Source: Pelodera strongyloides (Eukaryota > Nematoda > Chromadorea > Rhabditida > Rhabditidae). From it: a stretch of DNA of 64,000 bases. The stretch lies in the NCBI GenBank assembly GCA_036852015.1, contig JAANDG010000081.1, forward strand, positions 124,001-188,000, read 5' to 3'. The translations under genes and the position numbers were made by a program. Shown piece by piece: positions 23,954-36,300 of the stretch (the first letter of the stretch is position 1; every line of letters begins with the position of its first letter). The notes under the pieces were generated by a model. That model searched no databases. It was not told the DNA's origin and saw only the letters and a list, made by a program, of their open reading frames with translations.

Positions 23954-26900
23954 ATGAGTTTGGAATTGAAGAAAAAGTGAGTTTTTTAGTGTTCTATAGT
24001 CCTACTGCGATTTGAGTGTCTGTTATAGTTTATAGTTTGCAACATTGAAGTTGTTCTGTGTTTATTTTGGAGAAAAGGCATGTGAGTAGAAACGCGATTT
24101 ATGGGTTCATATGTGTTTTTAGACAATATGGGCTGATTCTAAAGAAGGAGGGTGAAGATGTACAAGAAAGAAAAGTGAAAGTTGCATCGGCATTTGCAGT
24201 GGATTCAGACGATGAGGATAAGGTACGGTATTTTTATGATTTAAAATATTTTAATAATTCAGTCTTATTTAACCATTCAGTGCAGTGAAACCATTTTTTA
24301 TGTCAAAAATCCGTATGTTTACTGTAAATTTTTCGTTTGGAATGCTATATGTTTCATCGACTGTGTAAAATTGATTTAACCGGTGTAGTGTTTCACTAAG
24401 CCGTTCAGTTTGAACTTTGTAACGTATGTTTAGAAAATTATGTGAAAAAGTTAGGTTTAGTATATGAAACATATATTCAGGTAGACGTATGTGGTAAGAA
24501 CCGCTCCGCGAGTAGTATCCGAGTGATTAAAGGTTAGTTTCTGGTTTCTGCTTGTCCGCGCCTTTTCTGTGGATTATCCCCAGTTCAGAACACACAAACT
24601 ATATATTTGGTCCCTAGTAAGTACTTTCGCGTTGTGAAGCGCGGGACCGGGATCTTAGGGTTCCTTTGGTTGACGTTCTTTATTTGTATTGATTGTTAAC
24701 CAAACAACCATTATTATTATCGAGACGAATTGAGCGAAAGTTTCTACAGTTTTTTTAAAGCTTTTTTTTTGTGTTTGCCGTTGACAAATGACACTATGGT
24801 TCCCATTGTGGTTGGTATTTATATTACAGAAGCGGAGCGTATGCAGGAACGTGCATTGGCAGAAGATCCCACAATTTTTGACTATGACGCGAGTTATGAA
24901 CAGATTCAGAATGTGAAGAATGAAAAGGTACGATATTTTTAACTCTGTTTGTGTTTCTTTCATGGAATATTTTTTTTCCAATAAAGTGTAGAACGATTGG
25001 TTGCTTGTAATGTTTTGTTACCACTATATACGCTATGCCGGTGCTCGGCTACTCAGTACTGTTATTTTCCTAATTCCTATATATTGTTCCACGAAACATG
25101 TCTTGGTCTTCTAAGAATATTGAATCTGAAATTGAAAGAAATGTTGTTGAAAGTAAATAAGGAATTGTTTTATGTTTTATTTTAGATTGCTGAAATCAAA
25201 GCCAAGGACAAGGAGCGGAAGTCAAAATATGCAGTGGATATTATTAAGGTTGGTGTTTCTAACCCTAGCTGTGTTCATTATACGTTGTGCCCAAGCATTT
25301 GATTTTGTTCTGTATGTGTTAACATATGGTCATGGCAGTCATTCGGATTCATTTTGCGCGTTATTTTTTTCAGGTCCCTTTTCGGATTATGTCCAAGTAG
25401 GTTCAGTTGTGTATGCCACGTAATTCCAGGCGCACAAACGCCGCGAGCTTGAGAAGCAGAGCCGTGAGGAACGAAAACAACAGAAGGAAAGGGAGGATGT
25501 TGGTGTTTTTAATTATATGTACATTGTGATATGTAAATTTGTACCTGACAATCCGTTAATCTTCCTAGTTCCTGTATTTATATGAACTTGCCGTAGTTTG
25601 TGTTGATTGGGCCACCTGACCTTGTAAATCAGAAGGATTATCGCCTCGGATATATGTTATTGTTTGTGATTTAATAATGTATTTTGCAGGAAGGCGAAGA
25701 GTTTGCTGACAAAGATGTTTTCGTGACCGGAGCCTACAGAAAGCAAATGGAAGAAGTGCAGAAGTTTAGAGAACAAGAACAATACGAGGCCAAGTTCAAT
25801 GGTGGGTTGTTTGTTTGTGTATCGTTTTATTTATCTTTGTCGTATTTTTCCGGAAATTCGGGATTTGTAATGAGCCAATGAGTTGTGATGGAAGACAACC
25901 CTTGTGCATTGTTGCCTCGGAATTTATATTTATTGAATAATGTTTTTATTAGAATTATGTAACGTATACAATTGCTATTGATTGCTGTCTTTGAAAATCC
26001 CCACGCCGTTTTCTGCGGAATCATGTTGAGGCTAGAGATCGCATGCACTGTGCCCAAACGGCATGCGTACGGTTACTACGTATATTGTTTTTTTTTTAGA
26101 CTTGACAAGTGTTGAGAAGCAAGAAATGTGGCAAGCGGGATTCTCGCGAACTCTGTTGTCCGCTCTAGCACGCGATGGAAATGAACAAACGAAGGTGAAG
26201 CCGAAGGTATGCGGTTTTATGGTATAATATACAGGTGTCACAAACTTGCGGCAGTGTAAATTCGCAGTGTTTCATGACAAATGTTAATGGCCATATGTTG
26301 GTGTGGTGTTTGATGATTGAGTGGACGTGATAACTACTAACTGTGATCGACTCTAATGCCACTTCCTATTGTGTAAGGTTTTATTCCAGTTTATGAATAA
26401 ATCACCTTATTATGTAGTTATTGGTATTGGAGACTGGGTTGATTCCGAGCTACATGGATGTTTGTTTTTGTAAATATGCAGAAAATAGCCCCTCTAATTA
26501 GTGTAACGAAATGGTTTGTTTTTGTTTAGATTGAGATAAAAGAAGAAGTAGAAGATGAGACGACAGAAACGGTGAAAATCGAGCAAAAGGCAGTGAGAGC
26601 AAGGAATATACGAAGAAGAGAGAAGAGCGGGTAGGTATTTCTTACAGTAGACAGATAGGCGGTGGTGTTTTAACTGTTTGCACCTTTTCTCTTCCCGTGT
26701 TGCTACCGGCCTAAAGGCGGTGTAGTCGTATTTCATTATGTACGATACGTCTTAACGGCAATATACTAGCAGAGAAACACTGCTGGTATATTATGTCGTA
26801 GAATGCCTTATGTGGACGGTTTGTGTTCTTATTTCTTACCCAGCGGGCCGAGATTTGTGTGTTATCATCAATTTGCTGCATTTTCAGATCGGAGTCGGCA

Positions 26901-28497
26901 AATGAAAATGAAGACAAGGATTTGCCGAAGAAATCGATCTATGATTCTGACGATGAGGGTCCGGCATTCAACCCGCCACCCACGAGGAACACTAAGAACT
27001 TTGAAGGAGACCTGAAACCGGGACTCAATAAGGTATGATAATGGTTTAGTGGTTAACAATCAATACAAAGAAAGAAAGTCAACCCAAAGAAATGGAGCCC
27101 TGAGTCCCCGCGGTATGGGTTGTTAGCGTGACTAACTGATTAATCCTAATCTGTATAGATAGTGTTAGTGATGGCGGAAACATGTATGATATCCGCGTGG
27201 CCATTATTGTTGATTTTTAGCGATTTCGTGAAACATGTTGAGTTGTGAGTTGGTTATTGGCGAAAGTTTCAGCGAGTTGAAGAACAGGGCTAGCCTTGCT
27301 CGTTACAAATCTAAAGAATTGACTTCAACTCTGACTAAGCTATGGACTATAGCCGACGGGACTGTTTCACATTATAATTATTATTATCATTTCACACATC
27401 ACTATCATTTCAGGTTGTCAAACGTCCAACAGAAGAAAAGGTGCTGACAAAGGCGGAGAGACTGAGACGAGCATTCACTCCAACCACAAGCGATGAGGAG
27501 GAGGAGAGAAGGAGAGACAGGTAGGGAGAGAAGGACAGAGAGAGGTAGGTAGAGAAGGAGAGGAGAGAGAGAGAAAGGTATGGAGAGAAGGGGAGGAGAT
27601 AGATGAGAGAGAAAGAGAGAGGCAGGGTAGGGAGGGGAGGGGAGAAGGAAAGAGAGAGGGTAGGGTGAAAAGAGAAGAGGATTTAGAGAGAGAGGGTAGG
27701 GTGAATAGGATGTATATCCTTGGTTAGAGCACAGCGTTTGCATATATTCGTGGAGTTAGTCTTCCTGGGCCCTGTGGAACAATCAACAATCTGGTTTGTG
27801 GGTCAGGGTCGGAACCTACGACTTTCTTAATTTAAAGCGGTATTGTACCTAGTTGGGTGGTTAGAGTGTGAAAAGTGTTAGACAGGAGGCGTGTGGCGAA
27901 AAAGAAGGTACACCACTGCTTTAACCCATTTATTTCAGTGAACAAACAAATAGACGAGAGGATGATCGAGGAACTAGACACAATGGAAATGATAGAGACC
28001 GAAAGGGAGAAAGACGAGAGAAATCTCCCGAGAGCAAGAGGGCAGAGAGAAAGGAGAGGAAGCAAGATACAGAGGTGAGGCGTTGATATAATTGTTTACA
28101 TCTATTTGACGAATAATTTTTGGAAAACTTTTATCTTTATTCTCTTTGAATCAGGTGCAAATTACTGTAGTAGAGTGTTTGGGCGCTTTTTTTTGTGTTT
28201 GAACAATAATTTGTGAGTGGCTTTAGCTATACGACAGTACCTTGGGTACTTAGTACTTACGATATCGTACCTTTGGTAAGGTAAGGTAAGGTAAGGTAAG
28301 GTACTTACCATATCGTACCTTGGGTAAGGTAAGCTATTTTGTTATATAACTTCTCTATGTTTCAGGAAAGCAAGGGGAAACGACTTGAACGATTAAAGGA
28401 AATTGTAAAGCAAAGGAACGGACCAAAGGAAATAGAGGAGATGAAAAAGAGATATTTTGAGAGGAGAGCGGCGGGTTTTGTCACAGCACCCATGTAA
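23954..28497 (+). CDS. nsrp1: Nuclear speckle splicing regulatory protein 1 (NSRP1 / CCDC55)
   Basis: Thirteen exons: 23954-23976, 24123-24222, 24481-24532, 24830-24927, 25186-25248, 25430-25498, 25690-25801, 26100-26206, 26530-26630, 26888-27032, 27414-27520, 27939-28074, 28366-28497. All junctions are in phase, giving 414 aa. Diagnostic blocks: KKQYGLILKKEG at the N terminus (human RQYGLILPKK), an acidic SDDEDK, RALAEDPTIFDYDASYEQ (human KALAEDATVYEYDSIYDEM), FADKDVFVTGAYRKQMEE (human DDKEAFVTSAYKKKLQE) and a C-terminal RS/RE-rich charged region. Known role: a speckle protein affecting alternative splice-site choice. Internal introns are compact and the fourth contains an unusual in-frame donor choice. 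The 3' end faces TPST, 223 bases away. Confidence 0.92.
27520..27700. repeat. GA-rich purine tract in an NSRP1 intron
   Basis: About 180 bases of GAGAGAGAAGG / GGGAGG sequence begin at the donor of exon 11 and merge with the purine-rich exon end. The splice donor is GTAGGG, within the repeat itself. Confidence 0.8.
28272..28332. repeat. GGTAA pentanucleotide repeat
   Basis: GGTAAGGTAAGGTAAGGTAA runs in tandem in the last NSRP1 intron. Every unit contains GTAAG, so it is an array of donor-like words only a short distance before the last exon. Confidence 0.8.
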
Positions 28498-28720
28498 ATT
28501 TGTTGATTGTTGGTTGTATTTTTGATCGTTGATGTAATTTATAAATGATTATTTGCAAATGAACGGTGTTCTTTTCTCTCTCTCTCTTCTCGATACAACT
28601 TGAATAAATATGATACGGGTGGTTATGCAAATTATGGGAACATTTGTAGCGAGTTTGCTTCTGTAATTGGAAAATTGGACTAGATCAATTATAGAACGTA
28701 GGGATGAACATTTTGTATAA

Positions 28721-31700
28721 TTAGTTAGTCTTCGGTTCGAGAATCCATTTTTCGTAATCTGGTTCATAGTCATCTGGATCGTAGCCTGAAAAATTGTTTT
28801 TGGTTGTTGTTAAAGCGAAATGGCGGCCGGTTTTTGAAACACATGGACTAGACCAACATTCTTATGCAGCGTATGCAAATGAACACAAATTAGAATAAAA
28901 ATTCGAGCAAATTAGAATAAGCACTTAAGAGTTCAGTTGTCCACGATGCGTTTCAGAAACCGGTCGGTATGTCGCTTTATTGTGTTTCATGGCCATGGTA
29001 TATTAGTCTAGTTTAGTGAGTGATGTTTCCGATGTTGGATGAGGTGGGAGAGATATTTACAACGTTTGTGTAGGTGATGCGGTGATATCTAAAACCGTAA
29101 CATTGTGGGAATTGTCTATAGCATGTAAAAAGTTTCTGTATGCTCTATTGTACAACGTTGAGAATTGTCCTGATTACTACTTGCCATCTGATTTTTTGCG
29201 CGCTAAACCTTGCCATCTGATTTTTTTGCGCGCAGTTTTTACGCCGCTTGCATGCCAATGACAATGAAAATGCTTCGACAAGGTTAATACGACCCTCTTG
29301 AATAATATATTTCATAACCTTTAAAGCGAAATACCGGCCGGATTTTGAAACGCACCGAGTACACCAGCATTCTTATGCAGCTTATGCAAGTGAACATAAA
29401 TTTGAATAAAAAATCGAGCTAAATTCGAGTAACGTAGCATAAATACGTAAGAATTCAGTTGTCCACGATGCCTTTCAAATACCTGCCGGTATTTCGCTTT
29501 AAGATATCTTACCTAGGCTAGCCATTACCGGTGCTATCCGGCTTAGTGAGCTTAGAACATCGATATCGAAATAGCCTTTCCAGGCGTCTAACGCCTTCTT
29601 GTTGACTTCTTTTACCACTTGTGAGGTACTGAACTCGTGACTGAAAGGTTTTGTTTTGAGGTTTATTTTGAGATTTTGGCTTATTGTAATTGCTGGGTCT
29701 TACCGTAAAAAAGAATGGCCAGGAATTAGAATAAGCCACCGACTCTTGCCATGTGCCTAAGTAGTATATCTTGTTTAACTGAACTACTGTAAGACGGAGG
29801 TTATTGTAAATGATGTAATCCATACAGTAATGCAGTACACATCCATGCATGCATAGCGTAATACAGTACCCATCCATACGGTAATAAATTTTAGTAGTAG
29901 GAGTTTTAACGCATGTAAAAAGGGTGAACTAATTAAACCTTTAGATAAACCTACGGATTGAGTTTCACTTGGTCTCCGATGAACTTCTGATGGTTGACAA
30001 CGTTTTCGGACCACGGTTCGTCCAAGAATTCGAGAATTCTGACCATCTGCTCTCGAGGTGACAGAACTAGGGACTCGTAGTGAACCTAAAGGAGACACTT
30101 CCTTTTTCTATTAGTTAACACGCATTTATGTTTACTAGGGATCTAGGACTTGAGTTTGAGGACTCGGCGTATAATCAGCATCAGCTACGTTTAGCATCTT
30201 CAATACCCCACCCCCAGTATAAATTACTATCCGTAGGGATTCTTCGGGTTCTAAGAAATACCGGCCGGTTTTTGAAACGCATCGAGTACACCAGTATTCT
30301 TATGCAGCAAATGCAAATAGCCATAAATTAGAAAAAAATCGAGCTAAATTCGAGCAAATTCACAGGAAAGTGAAAACCCCGATTTCGCCCCGATCACGGC
30401 CCGATTTTTAGAGGGACTTGATCGGGGCGAAATCGGGGTTTTTAGTTTCCCCATGTTCCATGTTAGCATAAATACGTATTAAAGGTTTAAAGGGAAAAAA
30501 TAATTCGCTTTAAAGGAGGAGGCTCACGAGAATGAAGTGCTCAAATAGTTTCCTTTTATCGAAGGATAATGGGTTTATCTTCCAAAAACAAGTATTATAA
30601 CAGCGCTTTAGTTTGGAGGAATTAATTAATCTAAGAACTCGAAGTCAAATAAAATAACCTATCGTATGCAAGGTAGACTTCAAAGCTAAACATGCAAATT
30701 TACAAGTCATTTTGCAAGCCAGCACAAAATTTGCATGCCCACTATGGAAATCAACTATTTTTTACGATCCAAAATTTTTGATAGATTCATAGTTTTATAT
30801 TGACTTACTCCTTCCAGTTAAAAGCTTTTGCAGTAACTTAATACCATCATATTTCGATAAAAGGAAACCATTCGAGCACTTCATTCTCGTGAGCCTCCTC
30901 CTTTAACAATTACATAGTTCAGTGAACTCGAAGAGTAATTACGACTTAATTGTAAGCATAATTGATACTTTACTGTTACTTCCCCTGCCGTACCATCATG
31001 CAACTATCTCCTACATCTCTGCAATTTCGTACGAGATTTTCCACATTGTTATTCCACTCTCCGAAACATTGCTGAAAGAAAAGTATTTTCTTTACAAAAG
31101 GTCTTTGACATACTGTAGTGCTAATCGATGTCTATATTCTTTGATATACCTCTTTATTGATTAATAAATAGTTGAGTTAGAGCCTACCTTTGTGTCGGAT
31201 CGATTAAATCCATAAACTGGGATGTTTCGCGTCAGAATGGAATGAATAGTAGCTCGAGGATCCCTGATCATCAGAAGAAATTTGGCATTCGGGTAGAGGT
31301 GCTTCAGATATCCATTATGGTGAAGCGTGAACGGGTCCTTGTTACAGTAACGTGGAGCTGGGTCGCCGTGACGAACGATTATCTGGGATGACGGGTACTC
31401 AACTATCGATAGTTTGATGACAAGTGATACCGACACACTACAGCTCTGCCATACTCTTACAATTTTTAATTTGGTCTAATAATTTCATAGAAATATTTGT
31501 GTGTTATCAAAACTCGATGATTCAAACACAGCCAAATTAATGTATGGAGATTGTGTAGGCGGTCCGTAGTGGTATTACGATCATTGTTCGCATTAGACGA
31601 GAAAGTGCGGCACATTACGGCATTCCCGTTACAGTAATCATATATGTCAATAGCTACAGTAATAAAATATCTGCTTCGTTCATTCACTAGCGCATAAGAC

Positions 31701-32753
31701 TCTCCGATTCAAGCCCCACTTACCTCGCTGATAAACGCTGACACACCGCTATCGATAACTGCGGCGCTAAGACCGCTCCCCTCAATTAGCTTCGTCTTCT
31801 TCATCCAATCAGAGCGATGAGCGAGAATTGCGGTAATTACCATGGTCTCCTCGCCGCTAAAATTGACTACGGTAGAATTTGGGTATTATAACTTCTTGCT
31901 CGGAATCACTTGCCTACTAAAGCCACAGGTGTCATCCACTGAAATCACTGTGTGAAGTGAAACAACGACACTTGTATACCAATGAGTACCATCAAAAGAA
32001 CGGGATAACGAGTGGAAAGACGTCAAAAGAACGGGCATAACGAGTGGAAAGACGTGAAAAGAACGGGATAACGAGCGGAAAGACGTCAAAAGAACGGGCA
32101 TAGCGAGTGATAAAACGCAAACGTACCATCTTATCCTCTCGTGCGCGTCAAGCATGGATCTCATCAGTGTGGTTCCCGATCTGGGCATACCGCCTGAATA
32201 TACGATTTTCTCATTTTATTTTCACGTTTGTCAATCACATTTTTGATTTCCCGCTGTGCTAACGGCTCAGTAATAGTACAGTACGAAGTAATGGTAAAGA
32301 ACGAATAATCCCCCACCGACGAATATAAAAGGCTCATCATCATTGATTATCCTACGATTGAACCGTGATCTCTCGGTAAGTTCCACGTTTATTACCTAAA
32401 CGACGAGTTAATAAAAAAGTATAAGGAGTTTATTAGTGTTAGTAGGCTAGAAAAGGCTCCTTCGAGTACTCTTTTTGCACACGTAATCTTTACAAAAGTG
32501 TTTAGCTGTACTGCTGGAGCCTGGAGCTATGCAGCGCAGGCTTGTTTGCGGCAAACTTTTGGAGCACACAACGAACTATCTCTATTCGTCCATCGCCTTG
32601 TATTATGTGAATTTATTAACTATTTATATAAGTGTATAAATTAAAACTGACCTTTTCAATATACTCCCTCTGTCTATCGACAAGTACCATCAAAATAATT
32701 ATCAAAAGTAGAAATATAAAAGCCGTGGTCGGCCATATTAATGATTTGCGCAT
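28721..32753 (-). CDS. tpst: Protein-tyrosine sulfotransferase (TPST)
   Basis: Nine exons from the start codon: 32753-32652, 32395-32317, 32193-32127, 31856-31724, 31382-31188, 31071-30994, 30085-29955, 29640-29513, 28785-28721; all phases agree, giving 325 aa. The N terminus is a type II signal anchor (TTAFIFLLLIIILMVLV) after MRKSLIWP, as expected for a Golgi enzyme. GGMPRSGTTLMRSMLDAHER is the 5'-phosphosulfate loop, CGEETMVI carries the catalytic glutamate, YCNKDPFTL carries the conserved lysine, and FLLMIRDPRATIHS is the 3'-phosphate site. CFGEWNNNVENLV and MVHYESLVLSP follow. Known reaction: transfer of sulfate from PAPS to tyrosines of secreted and membrane proteins. The protein is somewhat short at the C terminus. 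It lies about 0.6 kb downstream of PFAS on the same strand. Confidence 0.93.
28815..28974. mobile_element. TTAA-flanked MITE family A, copy 2
   Basis: Starts TTAA|AGCGAAATGGCGGCCGG and ends ACCGGTCGGTATGTCGCT, with the usual GAAACACATGGACTAGACC-like subterminal sequence. It lies inside the last TPST intron. Confidence 0.75.
29326..29500. mobile_element. TTAA-flanked MITE family A, copy 3
   Basis: A nearly complete copy: left tip AGCGAAATACCGGCCGG, right tip CCGGTATTTCGCT, TTAA at the right edge and TTTAA at the left. It sits within the last TPST intron, less than 20 bases from the donor of the preceding exon. Confidence 0.75.
30254..30500. mobile_element. MITE family A, copy 4, split by a family-B insertion
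   Basis: The left half GAAATACCGGCCGGTTTTTG...CTAAATTCGAGCAAATT is intact, then breaks at 30360. It resumes at about 30465 with TAGCATAAATACGT, the sequence that directly follows in uninterrupted copies. The intervening bases are a family-B hairpin. The right tip is missing. Confidence 0.7.
30361..30464. mobile_element. Family B hairpin, copy 4, nested in MITE A
   Basis: AACCCCGATTTCGCCCCGAT and its complement ATCGGGGCGAAATCGGGGTT form a near-perfect stem of about 30 bases around ACGGCCCGATTTTTAGAGGG. Its insertion splits a family-A MITE, so it moved after that family. Confidence 0.75.
30508..30906. mobile_element. 400-bp MITE with inverted ends GGAGGAGGCTCACGAGAATG
   Basis: TTTAAAGGAGGAGGCTCACG...AATGAAGTGCTC at the left and its complement at the right (GAGCACTTCATTCTCGTGAG onward, ending TCCTCCTTTAA) are matched over about 50 bases including a TCGATAAAAGGAAACCAT block. 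No ORF. It is in a TPST intron. Confidence 0.75.
31983..32112. repeat. Minisatellite, about 31-bp unit, four copies
   Basis: TCAAAAGAACGGGATAACGA followed by GTGGAAAGACG repeats four times with single-base changes (GGGCATAACGAG, GAGCGGAAAG). It lies within the TPST intron between the PRSGTT exon and the GEET exon. Confidence 0.85.
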
Positions 32754-32759
32754 TATTGA

Positions 32760-33347
32760 AGTTTTTTTCAAGAATTATTATGGAATAAAATAATTTAGAA
32801 GCTAATAGTGGCAATGATTTGTCAATATTAATTTTGTATTAGTAGGTTCCCATGCCCATGGTCATTGTGGAACGGGAGCGCCTGTATATTAATTATTGGC
32901 AAATATTTATATTGGAAAGCAATCGACCCTCAAACTGTTTTATCATATTTGCTCACCTGAATTCAATTGAAAGGGGTCTACAATTTGCTTTTATATGAAT
33001 TACTACTGTGGTATCATGTTTTGAGCCATCTTTGCGCCATTTGTTCGCCGCGGCAACGCAGCCGCGGTGCTTCATCAGTGTTAGTACAAGATACGCAGGC
33101 AGAGAGTCAATGAGTTGTCATCTTTATTAATATGTACACTGTAACTAAAACAAGAGGACAAAATCAATAAACATAATGGAAATATAAATTAACAAAGCGG
33201 CATTAGAGCTAGTGCTAGAGTGTACAACGCGGCTTACTGTCAGACCGTGATAACAGTCGGTAACATTATTCCGAAAGTGCATAAAAGTAGAATATGTCTG
33301 TATCTGGGTAGTTTTCTCCCTGGTATCCCTGGTCTCCCCGGGGAGGC
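32760..33347. other. Short spacer between TPST start and PFAS stop
   Basis: About 590 bases separate the PFAS stop from the TPST start codon on the same strand. A nematode operon with trans-splicing would be possible but is not shown. The segment holds no repeat or exon that I can support. Confidence 0.4.
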
Positions 33348-36300
33348 TTAATTTCCCTTAGTTGCCCAGTTGTAGGCATTCTGGAACATTCTCATCCAAG
33401 GCGAGGCATTCATCTCGTTTGTTTTCCAATCGGATGGATAATCAGGCCATTGCCAGGACAAAAACGACCTGCAATTATCTCGCAATTAGTTTGATCTTTC
33501 GCACTTTCGCTCTCTTCCTCTCCTCGTTCTCTCTCTTTTTCTCTCTCTCACTCTCACTCTCTCTCTCACTCTCACTCTCACTCTCTCTCTCTCTCTCTCT
33601 CACTCTCTCTAACACTTTCACTGGTACCAGAATCGTGACCAGTCAACGAAATGTAAATAACCTGTCCGAGTGCGGCATCATCGCCAAATGTCGGCCGTCC
33701 TCCGAGCAGATCCCGCCCACTCCTTGCGAAGATCCATTCGGATTCCATGGGAACAGCTAGAATATTGTCAATTTGCAGATATTACTATTTTTCTGCTTAT
33801 TTTCAGCAATGCCAAGATAAGTACGTTTCACACCGAGGTCTTAGGTAGAAGTGATTTGGGACAATAATGCTTGAGAAGAATCAACAGTTTACATAGAAAA
33901 TCGACCCACCATTACCAAACTGTAAAGGGACGATACTGCCCGAGACGGGAGCGAGAACCTGTGAACTTGCAAGGCTAGCAATCTTACACACACACACACA
34001 AGTTACGTATAGACATAACTGCGTAGAGCTCCCAAGGTTTCCTACGTAAAACATAACGCTTATTAGAAGTATTTAACTATTTAAATATTACCTCAGTCGG
34101 AGCTCCCTCTGGATTCACGTATTGAATCGCAATCAGTTCATCCCTTTTAATTGAACTGAACACTTCGGGTGTACGGTAGGTGAAGCGTCCTAAAGACAAT
34201 AATCAGAATAAACATTAAAGCGAAGTACCGGCCGGTTTTTGAAGCACATTGAGTAGACCAGCATTATTATGCAGCGTATGCAAATGAACATAAATTAGAA
34301 TAAAAAATTCGCGCGAATTAGCATAAATACGTAAGAATTCCGTTGTTCACGATGTGTTTCAAAAACCGAACTTTTCGTGTATTTAATAAATAAATAAATA
34401 AAAAAAGCAGTTGGTTTGGGACACATACAACTTTTCAGCATATATACAATAAGTACATAATCTCTGCGCCAACAACTCGATAGTTATCAGTTATTATCAC
34501 TACGAATAATACTCGCATTTTTGCTGTTGATGTGCTTGTTATTGTGTTGAGATAAGATTTCTGAACCTACCTTCCCCATGTACCGCCCAGATTCCCAGCT
34601 CCGCCCCCTCCATTCCTTGGAACATTATCGATCGGGATTTATTGATTTTCACCCGCGTCCAGTGACTGTGGAAACGGCCACATTTGTTCTCGTCGAGGAA
34701 TACAGAGGGTTGGCCGCCTGGAAATAAAAATGGAAAATGTAAGAATTCCATAAGTAGTCGTGCATACTCTGCATACAGTCTCCCAGATACCCATCTACTA
34801 ATTTGCATATTATCAAATACTGATAGGAACCTATGGAAGTAACGTTGTATATTGTATAAAGTCGATCCACAGTACAGGAACCGTTATCAATTAAAACGAT
34901 TTTCAAGCACACAAAGCGATTGACAATAAAAATTTAATGGTGAGAAAGAAAGGGAAAGAAGGGGTTGCACTTAGGTCGCCAAACATACCGTACTCTCCAA
35001 CCCAACCGAGCAACGTCATCAGCTGACATCCATTGCAGACACCGAAGGAGAAGGTGTCCTCTCGTCGTCGGAATCTCTCCATCTCGTCGAGCACCTTCGT
35101 GTGATAGCGGATCACGGCTCCCCAACCTGTAATTAGGGCAATTACAATTAGAAATCTATCTCTATGTCCAGACACTCACATGCACACACGCGCGCACACA
35201 TACACACGTACTCGTATAGAATGCATCGCGCACGCACACGCACAACACGCAGCGCCCACATGTACATCTATTGAGCGAATTAATATAGAAATGCTCACCT
35301 TTAGCAGATCCCAATACGTCTGCGAATGAAAAACCTCCTACGAAAGCGATTCCACGATAAGCGTCGAGGCTGAAGAAGGGATATATAATTATACAATGCC
35401 ATGACTATGGATTCTAGTCAACTTCAGCATCCTGAAGACACTTGCACCGCTCTATGACTGTTCAGGCCTAATGCCAATGTATTCCCTTGTTGTTGGGTTC
35501 CAGCATTCGCCAAGTACAGTACCTGTGTCCCGCGAGGAGATCGGTCATCGTGACGTCATAAGTCTGGAATCCTGCCAAATGGAAAGCTGCAGCCATCTCT
35601 CGGTCTCCATTACTGCCCTCTTCACGAACGACGGCGACTCGGGGAGCTGAAAATCAATCAATAATCGATACTGAATGAAAAATCGATAACTCAATCAGTA
35701 AGGTGGAATCCATACAGATAAGACCCGTATCGTCGAGTATAGTATTACCGTAAATACAGAGGGAATGGAAAAAGTCATAAGTACGGTACGTTTCATAATA
35801 CTATTATTTAGCAATTTAGCATTCTAATACAGTGTGAAGTTACAAAATTTCAAAGGGTAGGGGAGTCGGGGTCATCCCTTAAAGGCCTTTTATGTGGTAG
35901 CTTTTACATTGGTTATCCACAATTGGCGTAAATCGATGAAAAGAAAAATAAATAACTGAAAGGACTTCACCGACAAGTTTTAGTGTTAGGTGTTTACCTG
36001 ACGTAAAATGTTGAGCATTATTGATCAATGAGGCATCAATAGCGTACTCGAATGTGGCTTTGTATTTGACCTCGCGTATCATGTCCCTCGTCTAAAGTAA
36101 GGCATAATTAAAAAAGAAGTAAACAAATTTACAGTAATAATAGGAAAAGTGTAAAGGAGAGTATTGATTGATAAAGGGAAGTTAGTGTTAGCAAGATACA
36201 AAAAGTAGAGATGTAGAGATGAAAAAACCAATCACATAGTAGATGCCTACTGAGCATGTAGTAGTAACCTTCTCCGGTGCAAATCAAGAGCTCTGGGATC

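Noticed and set aside
24481..24493. NSRP1 exon as only a 13-base microexon
   Set aside because: The 52-base form gives SSIRVIKEAERMQ, which fits NSRP1 relatives better, so I used it as the main model and kept the short form as an alternative.
28272..28332. GGTAA array as telomere-like repeat
   Set aside because: The unit is not a nematode telomere motif (TTAGGC) and the array is short.
32760..33347. PFAS-TPST as a trans-spliced operon
   Set aside because: The spacing of about 0.6 kb is larger than the typical 100 bases and no outron or Ur-like element could be identified.
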